Shown here in pieces: positions 35,568 to 45,235 of a stretch of 64,000 nucleotides of DNA. The position numbers and the translations under genes are program-made. Source of the stretch: Paludibacteraceae bacterium (lineage in GTDB: Bacteria; Bacteroidota; Bacteroidia; Bacteroidales; Paludibacteraceae); assembly GCA_905235505.1 (NCBI GenBank), contig CAJOMJ010000001.1:1-64000 (forward strand), in the 5' to 3' direction. Position 1 is the stretch's first letter. Every line of letters starts with the position of its first letter. Below the pieces are notes generated by a model. It was not told the origin of the DNA. It was given only the letters and a program-made list of their open reading frames with translations, and did no database searches.

Positions 35568-36829
35568 ACACTATAGCAGCCATATTGATTTCTCTCGCTG
35601 CCCTCATAGTCGGGGTAGTACTCACATGGGCAATTCTGCGTTCCCGTCAGACCCGAACAGAGACAGAACTGAGACTTATGCAAACCAAAGCAGATAGTCT
35701 GAGCAGCCTACTGCAGCAGAAAGAAGATGAACTCCGCAGTACAATCGTGCAACTTGCAACTGCCAATGCCGACCGTCAGAACCTGCAGGAGAAACTGCAG
35801 AAGCAACTTCAGGAAGCGGAAGAAATGCAGAAGCGCCTCACTACCGAGTTCGAGAACATTGCCAACCGCCTGATGCAGAAGCAACAGGAGGAACTCACCC
35901 AAAACAACAAAAAGGAGTTAGATACCATTCTCCAACCCCTCAACGACAAGATTAAGGATTTCCGCGAGCAAGTGAATAACGCCTTCTCACAAGAGACGCG
36001 CGAGAAGGCCTCTCTGCAAGAGCAACTCAAGCAACTGCTCGAACTCAATCAGACTCTCTCTAAAGATGCTGTCAACCTGACCAATGCACTCAAGGGCGAT
36101 GTGAAGAAACAAGGCAACTGGGGAGAATTCGTGCTCGAAAGTGTGCTCGAAGCCTCAGGATTAAGAGAAGGCAGCGAATACAAGCGACAAGACAGTTTCT
36201 ATAGTATCGAAGGGCAGCGACAGCAACCTGATGTTGTGATTTATATGCCTGACAACAAGCAGATTATCATTGACTCCAAAGTATCACTTGTCGCATACGA
36301 GCAACTGCAGACCGCTGAAACAGACGAGCAGTACAGCAAACTGCTGAAGGCACACACAGAGTCGCTCAAACAGCACGTGAAAGAACTTGCGGAAAAGCAA
36401 TATACGAGAGCCAACGGTCTGAACACACCCGACTTCGTCTTGATGTTTGTGCCGATAGAAGCCTCATATACAGTGGCTCTGCAAGCCGACCAAAGCATCT
36501 ACGACTACGCACTTGAACGCAAGATTGTAATAGTCGGCCCCACCACACTGCTTGCCACGCTGCATACTATCAGTTATGTATGGAAACAGGAGAACCAGAG
36601 CAGAAACGCAATGGAAATAGCCCGACTGGCAGGTGCAATGTACGATAAACTTTGCAGCTCTATGGAAGACCTGCAAAAAATACAAAAGGCTCTCGACAAT
36701 GCGCAGAAAGCCTATGATGACAGCATGAAGAAACTGTCCGAAGGCAAAGGTAGCATGCTCCGCACCGCAGAAAAGATAAAAGAACTTGGTGCCAAAACCA
36801 GCAAATCGCTCGAGATAAGCGAGGAATAA
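35564..36829 (+). CDS. rmuC: RmuC-family DNA recombination protein
   Basis: A 421-residue protein: an N-terminal transmembrane helix (residues 5-27), a long coiled coil to about residue 170, then the RmuC nuclease-like domain (KGDVKKQGNWGEFVLESVLE, IIIDSKVSLVAYE, FVLMFVPIEASY). RmuC was first noted as limiting inversions at short inverted repeats; some relatives act in phage or nucleic-acid defence. Its ATG overlaps the amylase stop (ATGA), an unlikely functional pair. Confidence 0.92.
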   Translation: MNTIAAILISLAALIVGVVLTWAILRSRQTRTETELRLMQTKADSLSSLLQQKEDELRSTIVQLATANADRQNLQEKLQKQLQEAEEMQKRLTTEFENIANRLMQKQQEELTQNNKKELDTILQPLNDKIKDFREQVNNAFSQETREKASLQEQLKQLLELNQTLSKDAVNLTNALKGDVKKQGNWGEFVLESVLEASGLREGSEYKRQDSFYSIEGQRQQPDVVIYMPDNKQIIIDSKVSLVAYEQLQTAETDEQYSKLLKAHTESLKQHVKELAEKQYTRANGLNTPDFVLMFVPIEASYTVALQADQSIYDYALERKIVIVGPTTLLATLHTISYVWKQENQSRNAMEIARLAGAMYDKLCSSMEDLQKIQKALDNAQKAYDDSMKKLSEGKGSMLRTAEKIKELGAKTSKSLEISEE

Positions 36830-36833
36830 GTCT

Positions 36834-37775
36834 CTACTTTGTCAGCGTCACATCCATGTGCGGATATGCAAACTGAATACCGTGTTGCGGGAGTTCCGTA
36901 TATATGCGCTGGTTGAGATCGAAAGTGACTGCCCAGAAATCTTCATTCTTCATATACGCACGGACTACAAACGATATGTCACTCGAGTTGAGCGACTTGA
37001 GCGCTACCATCGGGTCGTCTGCACCCGCCGTCGCCTTGTCCAATATACGTTTGTCCTCTTTGAGCATACTCAGCAACAAGTCTATACATTGCTGTGCGTC
37101 AGTGCCGTATGCCACACTGACCAACATGTCTATGCGACGCAACGGCAATGCCGAGAAATTGTCTATCACACCGTTCGACAATGCTCCGTTAGGCAGTATC
37201 ACTTCACGGTTGTCTATAGTCTTTATCTTGGTTGACACTATGCTCACAGCCGTAACAATACCATAATAACCCTGCGCAGAAATCCAGTCTCCCACTTTGA
37301 ACGGATGAAAGGCAAGTATCATTATACCACCTGAGAAATTCTGCAATGTACCCGACAATGCCATACCTACCGCCAGACCTCCGGCAGCAAGCAAAGCGGC
37401 AATTGAAGTAGTATCTATACCAAGAGTTCCGATGGTTACCACTATCAGGAGCACAGATAAAACAAACGTAGTAGCCGACTTGGTGAAAGATGCTACCGTC
37501 GGGTCTGTGTTACGACGCTTGAAACGCTTGTCTTGCAGGACCTTCACTTTCCTTATCAGCCATGCACCTATTATATATATAAGGAGAGCGATAAGAAGCT
37601 TCAAACCGAAATCTATGAAATGCTGACCTATATGATGCAGAGCTCCTTCCGGATTGGTCTGAACAAGATTGATAAACTCCTCAGTATGAGCCTTAATGCT
37701 ATCATTGGCGGCAGCCACCACATTCTTGCTCGCATTCAACTCTTCTTCGCTTATATTTATCTGAAGTAACGACAT
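36834..37775 (-). CDS. mscS: Small-conductance mechanosensitive channel, MscS family
   Basis: A 313-residue protein with TM helices at about 55-75, 100-125 and the pore helix AALLAAGGLAVGMALSGTLQN, then the MscS beta domain FHPFKVGDWISAQGYYGIV and ILPNGALSNGVIDNFS. Its length equals that of the minimal E. coli-type channel. It releases solutes upon hypo-osmotic shock. It converges with rmuC and is divergent from the kinase-RapZ gene, sharing an overlapping promoter region. Confidence 0.92.
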   Translation of the reverse strand: MSLLQINISEEELNASKNVVAAANDSIKAHTEEFINLVQTNPEGALHHIGQHFIDFGLKLLIALLIYIIGAWLIRKVKVLQDKRFKRRNTDPTVASFTKSATTFVLSVLLIVVTIGTLGIDTTSIAALLAAGGLAVGMALSGTLQNFSGGIMILAFHPFKVGDWISAQGYYGIVTAVSIVSTKIKTIDNREVILPNGALSNGVIDNFSALPLRRIDMLVSVAYGTDAQQCIDLLLSMLKEDKRILDKATAGADDPMVALKSLNSSDISFVVRAYMKNEDFWAVTFDLNQRIYTELPQHGIQFAYPHMDVTLTK

Positions 37776-37836
37776 AGTTTTGTTTTTGTGTTTTGAACTA
37801 ACCAGTAACTGCTTTAATTTATAACTATTTTGTCCG

Positions 37837-37868
37837 CAAAGTTACTCCTAATTTTGCAATCTCACAAG
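37837..37868 (-). promoter_or_regulatory. Promoter of mscS
   Basis: Minus strand: CTTG (37865-37868), 20 bp, TAACTTTG (37837-37844). It physically overlaps the plus-strand promoter at 37853-37883, so the two divergent genes should compete for polymerase. Confidence 0.6.
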
Positions 37869-37883
37869 AATTGCTTAACTTTG
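37853..37883 (+). promoter_or_regulatory. Promoter of the kinase-RapZ fusion gene
   Basis: TTTG (37853-37856), 19 bp, TAACTTTG (37876-37883). The ATG is at 37963. Its -33 element lies inside the mscS promoter. Confidence 0.68.
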
Positions 37884-37962
37884 TAGCCTGAAAAATTGTT
37901 AGAATCATATAGACTCCAAGTCAAGTCTTCCGGTTATCGAATATTCAAATCATCAATATATC

Positions 37963-39390
37963 ATGTCTCAATCGTTAGCACAACTCTTTCAGCAGCATAC
38001 AGGTTCAATGCCTGAAGATATAACCCAACTCTCTGCCTCCGGCAGCAACCGTCGCTATTTCCGTTTGAAAGGCGCAGAGCAGACTTTGGTTGGCGTGCAA
38101 GGCACTTCACAGGCAGAAAACGATGCCTTTCTCTACATGACGCAGCATTTCAAAGAGCAAGGTCTCAATGTGCCTGAAGTATATGCAGTCTCCGACGACC
38201 GCATGACTTATATACAGCAGGATTTGGGCGATACACTGCTCTTCGACTTCATAGCAGAAGGCAGAAAGACAGGCGTATTCTGCGAACAGGAGAAACAGAT
38301 GCTTCGCAAAACAATGAAGGCTCTTGCCGACTTTCAGGTGAAAGGAGCAGTGGATTTCGATTACCGAGTATGCTACCCGCAACCGGAATTCAATCTCCGA
38401 AGCATTCAGTGGGACCTCAACTACTTCAAATACTGCTTCTTGAAAGCCACAGGTCTCGAGTATCAGGAAGACATACTCGAGAACGACTTTGAGCGGCTTG
38501 CTTATATTCTGCTCCAACACCGCTCCGACACATTCATGTATCGCGATTTCCAGAGCCGCAATGTAATGGTAAAAGACGGCAAGCCTTATTTCATTGATTT
38601 CCAAGGCGGCAGAAAAGGGCCATACTACTACGATGTCGCCTCTTTCCTATGGCAGGCTAAAGCACATTTCCACCCCGACTTGAGACACGAATTGATAGAA
38701 GTGTATATCAACCAGCTGGAGAAATACATGCCCGTCAATCACGAGGAGTTCTATCTCACATTGCGCCACTTCGTGCTCTTCCGCACCCTGCAGGTTCTCG
38801 GTGCCTATGGTTTCCGCGGATACTTCGAGAAGAAACCTCATTTCCTGCAATCTATTCCGTTTGCAATTGAGAATCTCCGCCAGCTCCTTATAGAAGGCAG
38901 CGAAGACTATCCTTATCTGATTGAAGTACTGCGTGACATGACCGAACTAAAGCAGTTCAAAGAGGTAAGCGTCAGAAAACCCTTGGTTGTGAAGGTCTAT
39001 AGTTTCTCCTATAAGAAAGGCATTCCGCAAGACGACAGCGGCAACGGAGGAGGATTTGTGTTCGACTGCCGTGCCGTCAACAACCCGGGCAAATACGAGC
39101 GCTACACTTTCTTCACCGGTATGGACGAACCCGTTATCAAATTCCTTGAGGAAGACGGCGAGATACTGCCTTTCCTCGACAATGCGTACAATCTCGTCGA
39201 TGCCTCTGTCAAGAGGTATATTGACCGCGGGTTCCGCAACCTTATGGTTAGTTTCGGTTGCACCGGCGGACAACACCGCTCTGTATATGCAGCCGAGAAG
39301 ATGGCACACCATATAAATCAGAAATTCGGAGTCGAGGTGCAACTCATTCACCGCGAACAGAACATTGAGACCACACTGCCCGCTAAATAA
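37963..39390 (+). CDS. AmgK-like amino-sugar kinase fused to a RapZ C-terminal domain
   Basis: A 475-residue two-domain protein. Residues 1-335 are an aminoglycoside-phosphotransferase-type kinase of the AmgK group (ASGSNRRYFRL, catalytic loop YRDFQSRNVMV, metal site FIDFQGGRKGPYYYD). Residues 343-475 are the RapZ C-terminal domain (VKVYSFSYKKGIP, DCRAVNNPG, FTGMDEPV, FGCTGGQHRS at 431-440). AmgK phosphorylates MurNAc/GlcNAc at C1. E. coli RapZ senses GlcN6P through its C-terminal domain and controls GlcN6P synthase, but lacks the kinase part. The downstream MurU-type gene supports cell-wall sugar recycling. The fusion suggests a kinase governed by amino-sugar level. Confidence 0.85.
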   Translation: MSQSLAQLFQQHTGSMPEDITQLSASGSNRRYFRLKGAEQTLVGVQGTSQAENDAFLYMTQHFKEQGLNVPEVYAVSDDRMTYIQQDLGDTLLFDFIAEGRKTGVFCEQEKQMLRKTMKALADFQVKGAVDFDYRVCYPQPEFNLRSIQWDLNYFKYCFLKATGLEYQEDILENDFERLAYILLQHRSDTFMYRDFQSRNVMVKDGKPYFIDFQGGRKGPYYYDVASFLWQAKAHFHPDLRHELIEVYINQLEKYMPVNHEEFYLTLRHFVLFRTLQVLGAYGFRGYFEKKPHFLQSIPFAIENLRQLLIEGSEDYPYLIEVLRDMTELKQFKEVSVRKPLVVKVYSFSYKKGIPQDDSGNGGGFVFDCRAVNNPGKYERYTFFTGMDEPVIKFLEEDGEILPFLDNAYNLVDASVKRYIDRGFRNLMVSFGCTGGQHRSVYAAEKMAHHINQKFGVEVQLIHREQNIETTLPAK

Positions 39391-39393
39391 CCC

Positions 39394-39424
39394 CACCCTA
39401 AGCTCACCCTAAGCTCAAGCCATC
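39394..39424. repeat. GGCTTAG-family intergenic repeat, copy 3
   Basis: Two tandem CCCTAAGCTCA units then AAGCCATC, near-identical to 19229-19256, filling most of the gap between the kinase-RapZ gene and murU. Confidence 0.65.
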
Positions 39425-39466
39425 TCTCAGCCGTCTCATAGCCATACTTTACAAGTCATCATCTCT

Positions 39467-40210
39467 ATGAAAGCAATGATATTTGCCGCCGGGTTAGGCA
39501 CCAGACTCAAACCTATCACCGACACTCTTCCTAAAGCTCTACTGCCCCTCAACGGCAAGACCCTCCTGCAATACCAGATAGAGAAACTCAGCAATGCCGG
39601 CATCAGCGATATTGTTGTCAATGTGCACCATTTCCCTGACCAGATAATCTCGTATCTTCACGAACACCGCAACTTCGGTTGCAACATCTCTGTATCTGAC
39701 GAGCGCGAGCAACTGCTTGATACCGGCGGCGGACTGCTCAAAGCTGCTTCTTTGTTGGGCACAGAAGATAATATACTCGCCTGCAATGTTGACATCCTCT
39801 CCAACATCGACATACAACAACTCGTTGCTGCACACCGCCCGAACGACATTGCCACTCTTGTAGTCTCACCTCGCGACACTCAACGGTACTTACTCTTCGA
39901 CAACGACAACAACATGGTCGGTTGGACAAATATCGGAACAGGCGAAACCAAACCTTCCACATTGAGCAATCCTGCTGCATACCACCGGCTCGCTTTCTCC
40001 GGCATGCAGATTCTCTCTCCTGCCATATTCTCACAGGCAGACACCGTACGAAAAGAAAAAGGCGACAAGTTTTCACTCATCGACCTCTATCTCTCTCTCT
40101 GCTCCACGCATACCGTCAAGGCGTTTGTCCCTGCCGGCTATCGTATGATGGATGTAGGCAAAATAGCGCAACTCATGCAGGCGGAGCAGTTCGCGGAAGA
40201 CCTTGTCTGA
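39467..40210 (+). CDS. murU: MurU-like sugar-1-phosphate nucleotidyltransferase
   Basis: A 247-residue nucleotidyltransferase: MKAMIFAAGLGTRLKPITD (nucleotide loop), LPKALLPLNGKTLL, and the ACNVDILSNIDI metal-binding region with Asp. Size and motifs fit MurU, which makes UDP-MurNAc from MurNAc-1-phosphate, completing the AmgK-MurU salvage route that bypasses fosfomycin-sensitive MurA in other bacteria. A mannose- or glucose-1-phosphate enzyme is possible from sequence alone; the AmgK-like upstream gene decides the call. Confidence 0.8.
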   Translation: MKAMIFAAGLGTRLKPITDTLPKALLPLNGKTLLQYQIEKLSNAGISDIVVNVHHFPDQIISYLHEHRNFGCNISVSDEREQLLDTGGGLLKAASLLGTEDNILACNVDILSNIDIQQLVAAHRPNDIATLVVSPRDTQRYLLFDNDNNMVGWTNIGTGETKPSTLSNPAAYHRLAFSGMQILSPAIFSQADTVRKEKGDKFSLIDLYLSLCSTHTVKAFVPAGYRMMDVGKIAQLMQAEQFAEDLV

Positions 40211-40234
40211 CTACTTCCGAACCTTGCATAATGC

Positions 40235-41179
40235 TTATTCCTTTTCTTTACTTGGCACTACCATCTGCATTGCAGACGGAATAATATCCAACTTGCATGG
40301 TCCGCAGGCATTGAGAAGAATCCCCTCTTTCTCAAACAACAAATGTCCGCTGGTGCCTATTGTTACCTGACGGGCAGTGAAATTACGCACAAAGTCTATG
40401 TCTTTCAGCCTTCCGTCGAACAACTTGGGTATTGCAGACAGTATCTGACGAAACGTAGGCTTGGTAACAAACATCACATTGAACTTTCCGTCACTCGGGT
40501 CGGCATCGGGATTCAGATTTATTCCTCCTCCTGCGTATGGACCGTTGCCTATATTCATGGTGTACATCATGTCTCTGAAATGCAACCCCTCGTCAGTAGT
40601 TATCTCAAGCGGAATTGACTTGTGAGTGAAAACGGCAGAAAGGAGTCCGAAGAAGTAGTTTATACTGTGGGCACCTATATAATACTTTATCACATTCGCC
40701 CTCACACATACTTCAGGGTCAATACCCAGACCTACCGAATTGATGAAATAATGCTTCTCCTCCTCTCCGTTGCGATACAATGTCAGACAACCTACATCAA
40801 GCGTTTGTTTCTTGCCTGTATTGAGGAACACATCAAGCGCATCCTTGTAGTTTCTTGTCAGACCCCAGTATCTTCCCCAGTCATTACCCGTGCCGCGAGG
40901 CACTATACCGAACGAGATTTTGCTCCGTTGCTCTGCCGTGATGTTGGCATGCATTACGCCGTCGATAACCTCCGAGAGTGTGCCGTCGCCGCCAAGAACG
41001 AGCAACTCGTCGCAGCCGTTCTCCACCAGCTCGCGCCCGAATTCTGTCGCATGACCTGCATATTGGGTTACTCTGTATGTAAACGGTTGATGACGCTCTT
41101 TAAGCAGATTGAAAAGATATAGTCGTTGCTTTCTATATGTGGAACGGCCTGATTTGGGGTTGATTACTATGCCTAACAT
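40235..41179 (-). CDS. YegS/BmrU-type lipid (diacylglycerol) kinase
   Basis: A 314-residue DAGK catalytic-domain protein: GIVINPKSGRS at the start, LVLGGDGTLSEVIDGV (GGDGT nucleotide motif), VPRGTGNDWGRYWG and NIGNGPYAGGGINLNPDAD. It phosphorylates a lipid such as diacylglycerol or a sphingoid base; Bacteroidetes make sphingolipids, so both are plausible. It converges with murU and has its own promoter. Confidence 0.9.
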   Translation of the reverse strand: MLGIVINPKSGRSTYRKQRLYLFNLLKERHQPFTYRVTQYAGHATEFGRELVENGCDELLVLGGDGTLSEVIDGVMHANITAEQRSKISFGIVPRGTGNDWGRYWGLTRNYKDALDVFLNTGKKQTLDVGCLTLYRNGEEEKHYFINSVGLGIDPEVCVRANVIKYYIGAHSINYFFGLLSAVFTHKSIPLEITTDEGLHFRDMMYTMNIGNGPYAGGGINLNPDADPSDGKFNVMFVTKPTFRQILSAIPKLFDGRLKDIDFVRNFTARQVTIGTSGHLLFEKEGILLNACGPCKLDIIPSAMQMVVPSKEKE

Positions 41180-41257
41180 GCTTTAGATTATTCGGGTTTT
41201 TACTCCTTATATTATATATCTCGTCTTAGAGACAGATATTTGTTTTCTTATCGTTTG

Positions 41258-41289
41258 CAAAGTTACAAAAAAAATCAACAACTGCCAAA
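41258..41289 (-). promoter_or_regulatory. Promoter of the lipid kinase gene
   Basis: Minus strand: TTTG (41286-41289), 20 bp, TAACTTTG (41258-41265). Start near 41251, leader about 70 nt. Confidence 0.7.
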
Positions 41290-41309
41290 CATTTTTCCCC
41301 TCAATACAC

Positions 41310-41342
41310 AGGCAAGGCTCTCCACAGGGGAAAGCCTTGCCT
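41310..41342 (-). terminator. Hairpin after the rpmB-rpmG-DUF4295 operon
   Basis: AGGCAAGGCT (41310-41319) pairs with AGCCTTGCCT (41333-41342). No good T run follows on the minus strand, so termination may be weak or Rho-assisted. It lies 20 bp beyond the DUF4295 stop. Confidence 0.5.
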
Positions 41343-41361
41343 GATAGTATTTGTTCACTTC

Positions 41362-41514
41362 TTATGAGAAGAATTCTTTTACGTCATCGTTCAACACGAT
41401 TTCTTCCTGAAAGATGTAAGCGCCTGTCTTGGGGCTCTTCACCATCTTGATGCATTTGCTGTGTTTACGGCTCTCATTTCCGGTTTGGAGAGTAGCCACC
41501 GCTTTCTTTGCCAT
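41362..41514 (-). CDS. DUF4295 small basic protein
   Basis: A 50-residue protein (MAKKAVATLQTGNESRKHSK ... VLNDDVKEFFS). In Bacteroidetes a DUF4295 gene regularly follows rpmB and rpmG and is thought to be ribosome-associated; its role is not established. It starts 22 bp after the rpmG stop. Confidence 0.9.
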   Translation of the reverse strand: MAKKAVATLQTGNESRKHSKCIKMVKSPKTGAYIFQEEIVLNDDVKEFFS

Positions 41515-41536
41515 AATCTGAAATTCTTACTGTTTA

Positions 41537-41725
41537 TTACTTAATCTCTCTGTGAATAGTATAACGTTTCAAAATTGGGTTATACTTTTTCAGTTCCAAA
41601 CGGTCGGGGGTGTTCTTGCGATTCTTCGTTGTGATGTAACGGGAAGTACCGGGCATACCGCTGGCCTTGTGTTCTGTGCACTCAAGTATTACTTGTACAC
41701 GTGCTTCTTTCGATTTCTTTGCCAT
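41537..41725 (-). CDS. rpmG: 50S ribosomal protein L33
   Basis: A 62-residue protein: [40 protein letters not shown]. It is the Cys-poor (Zn-independent) L33 form with a single Cys. It is the middle gene of rpmB-rpmG-DUF4295. Confidence 0.95.
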   Translation of the reverse strand: MAKKSKEARVQVILECTEHKASGMPGTSRYITTKNRKNTPDRLELKKYNPILKRYTIHREIK

Positions 41726-41743
41726 CTTGTTGTCCTCCTTGTT

Positions 41744-41983
41744 TTATTGGTAAAGATACCCTTTTTCGGCTGCCTGCTTCAATGCTGCATCCAAACCGAT
41801 CTTGTTAATTGTACGCAGACCAGCCGCACTCACGTTCAAGCTGATCCAGCAATCCTGTTCTACCCAGTAGAACTTCTTGTGGAAGAGGTTCACATCAAAC
41901 GTCCTCTTTGTGTGACGTTTTGAGTGAGACACATTGCATCCACCCATGGCTTTCTTGCCGGTAATTTGACAAATCTTTGACAT
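41744..41983 (-). CDS. rpmB: 50S ribosomal protein L28
   Basis: A 79-residue protein: [50 protein letters not shown]. It has one N-terminal Cys pair (C5, C16) rather than the full zinc ribbon. First gene of the operon, with the promoter at 42085-42116. Confidence 0.95.
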   Translation of the reverse strand: MSKICQITGKKAMGGCNVSHSKRHTKRTFDVNLFHKKFYWVEQDCWISLNVSAAGLRTINKIGLDAALKQAAEKGYLYQ

Positions 41984-42084
41984 TTTATTATAGTTTTTAA
42001 ATTAAATTCCTTCCTTTTCAACCCCTATTCTCCTCATTCTCAGTGCTCATACCCATATATATCCACTTCACGCCAAAATGCCTG

Positions 42085-42116
42085 CAAAGGTACAACAAAT
42101 ATTTCATTTGTGCAAG
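42085..42116 (-). promoter_or_regulatory. Promoter of rpmB-rpmG-DUF4295
   Basis: Minus strand: CTTG (42113-42116), 20 bp, TACCTTTG (42085-42092). The leader to the rpmB ATG is about 95 nt. Confidence 0.72.
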
Positions 42117-42198
42117 AGCCACCCTCATTTTTCATAGAAATATGTTATTCGATGATTATAATACCGCAGACTCGACAGATACACCTGTCATAATTTTT

Positions 42199-42240
42199 CT
42201 GCCAATTTGGCAGGTCGGGTCTGCCAACTGCAACTTGGCA
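42199..42240 (+). promoter_or_regulatory. Twin TGCCAA/TTGGCA inverted repeats upstream of groES
   Basis: CTGCCAA-T-TTGGCAG (42199-42213) is a perfect 7-1-7 palindrome; 8 bp on, TGCCAA (42222-42227) and TTGGCA (42235-42240) form a second one with a 7-bp spacer. They lie about 95 bp before the groES ATG. This is not the CIRCE/HrcA operator (TTAGCACTC-N9-GAGTGCTAA). A heat-shock control site is inferred from position only. Confidence 0.5.
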
Positions 42241-42332
42241 CAAAATATGAAATAAGCATATTCGGAAAGGTTGTCGGCAGCAACTGCCACGCAACCGCTA
42301 ACAAGTCAATAACAATTAAACATTATAACATT

Positions 42333-42608
42333 ATGACAACAGTAAAACCATTGGCTGACAGAGTCCTGATTAGACCTGTAGCTGCAGAAGAAAAGACTAT
42401 CGGCGGAATCATCATTCCCGACACAGCAAAAGAGAAACCTTTGAAAGGCGAAGTAATCGCAGTAGGCGAAGGCACAAAAGACGAGCAGATGGTGCTCAAA
42501 GTGGGCGACCGGGTGCTCTACGGAAAATATGCCGGCACCGAACTCGAACTCGACAACGAGCAACTGCTCATCATGCGTCAGTCCGATGTGCTCGCAGTAA
42601 TCTGCTAA
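42333..42608 (+). CDS. groS: Co-chaperonin GroES
   Basis: A 91-residue protein: [20 protein letters not shown], the mobile loop [16 protein letters not shown], and [13 protein letters not shown]. The frame is open upstream, but the conserved N-terminus fixes this ATG. It caps the GroEL folding chamber; groL follows 52 bp downstream. Confidence 0.97.
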   Translation: MTTVKPLADRVLIRPVAAEEKTIGGIIIPDTAKEKPLKGEVIAVGEGTKDEQMVLKVGDRVLYGKYAGTELELDNEQLLIMRQSDVLAVIC

Positions 42609-42624
42609 TCTTCAAATCAACTAA

Positions 42625-44289
<1,665 letters not shown>

Positions 44290-44328
44290 CAGAATCGTGT
44301 TACCGCACATACGGCAACGTAACATAAC

Positions 44329-44372
44329 AAAAGTACCATATTTTAAGATTCGTCTTAAAATATGGTACTTTT
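44329..44372 (+). terminator. 20-bp perfect hairpin with TTCG loop after groEL
   Basis: The 20-base arm at 44329-44348 (starts AAAAGTACC, ends TTTTAAGA) is the exact reverse complement of 44353-44372 around a TTCG tetraloop (44349-44352). The stem is AT-rich and ends in a T4 run on the 3' side. It should terminate groEL transcription and is symmetrical enough to work on both strands. Confidence 0.8.
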
Positions 44373-44385
44373 CGGTTTGCTCAGT

Positions 44386-44417
44386 TTAAGCCTACTCTAA
44401 GCCGAGTGTTAGCCTAC
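44386..44417. repeat. GGCTTAG-family intergenic repeat, copy 4 (inverted)
   Basis: TTAAGCCTACTCTAAGCCGA then GTGTTAGCC: the reverse complement of the block at 51721-51751. It sits directly after the groEL hairpin in the 44290-44493 gap, which holds no gene. Confidence 0.7.
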
Positions 44418-44493
44418 TCCTAAACATGCGTTTTATTAAGGTCAATCTTAACAATAGTACATTTTTCGTATCATATAATTGCACTTTACTATT

Positions 44494-45192
44494 CTATTCA
44501 TTCATCAGTACGGCAGTATGACATGCCACGACTCCTGCTGTTTCCGTGCGCAGGCGTGAGTTGCCGAGAGATACTGGCACAAACCCTGCTGACAGGGCGT
44601 CTGCCACTTCCTGTTCGGAGAAGTCGCCTTCGGGACCTATGAGCACGAGGCAGCTTTTGCCTTTCTGTATTTCATCTTTCAACTCACGTTTGTCTTCTTT
44701 ATAACAATGTGCAATGAAGCGTGTTTCTTCGTGCGCGTTCTTTATAAAGGTATTATAGTCTGTCAGCGGATTGAGTTTGGGCAGATATGGGGTCAGGCTC
44801 TGTTTGGCGGCACTGAGGATTATCTTCTCAAGTCTGTCTTCACGGATTTGTTTTCTCTCTGAGAAGCGGCATAGCAAGGGTGTTATTTCGTCGATGCCAA
44901 TCTCGGTACATTTCTCCACCATCCACTCCATACGTTCTATATTCTTTGTAGGAGCGATGGCTATATGCAGGTAGAAGTCGTGTGATTTCTTCTGTTTATG
45001 AGATGCGATAACCTCAAACTCGCAATGTTTGGGATGTGGGTTGGTGATACGTGCATCATAGGTATTTCCGCGCCCGTCGGTAAGCAGGATTCCGTCGCCT
45101 TTTGTATAGCGAAGAACCCGCACGCAGTGCGCGGATTCTTCTTCACTCAGGACATGAGAGGTATCTATGTCAGGGGTATAAAAGAGATACAT
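44494..45192 (-). CDS. rsmE: 16S rRNA (uracil1498-N3)-methyltransferase
   Basis: A 232-residue SPOUT methyltransferase: HVLSEEESAHCVRVLRYTKG (N-terminal PUA-like), MVEKCTEIGIDEITPLLC, LIGPEGDFSEQEV and SLGNSRLRTETAGVVA (knot). It methylates U1498 of 16S rRNA. It lies 43 bp downstream of the DUF4139 gene, probably on the same transcript. Confidence 0.93.
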   Translation of the reverse strand: MYLFYTPDIDTSHVLSEEESAHCVRVLRYTKGDGILLTDGRGNTYDARITNPHPKHCEFEVIASHKQKKSHDFYLHIAIAPTKNIERMEWMVEKCTEIGIDEITPLLCRFSERKQIREDRLEKIILSAAKQSLTPYLPKLNPLTDYNTFIKNAHEETRFIAHCYKEDKRELKDEIQKGKSCLVLIGPEGDFSEQEVADALSAGFVPVSLGNSRLRTETAGVVACHTAVLMNE

Positions 45193-45235
45193 ATTTCCTT
45201 ATAGTTAGCGGATTAGTGAGTTAAAGCGTCACCAA

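Noticed and set aside
42199..42240. CIRCE (HrcA) element before groES
   Set aside because: The inverted repeats are TGCCAA/TTGGCA with short spacers, not TTAGCACTC-N9-GAGTGCTAA.
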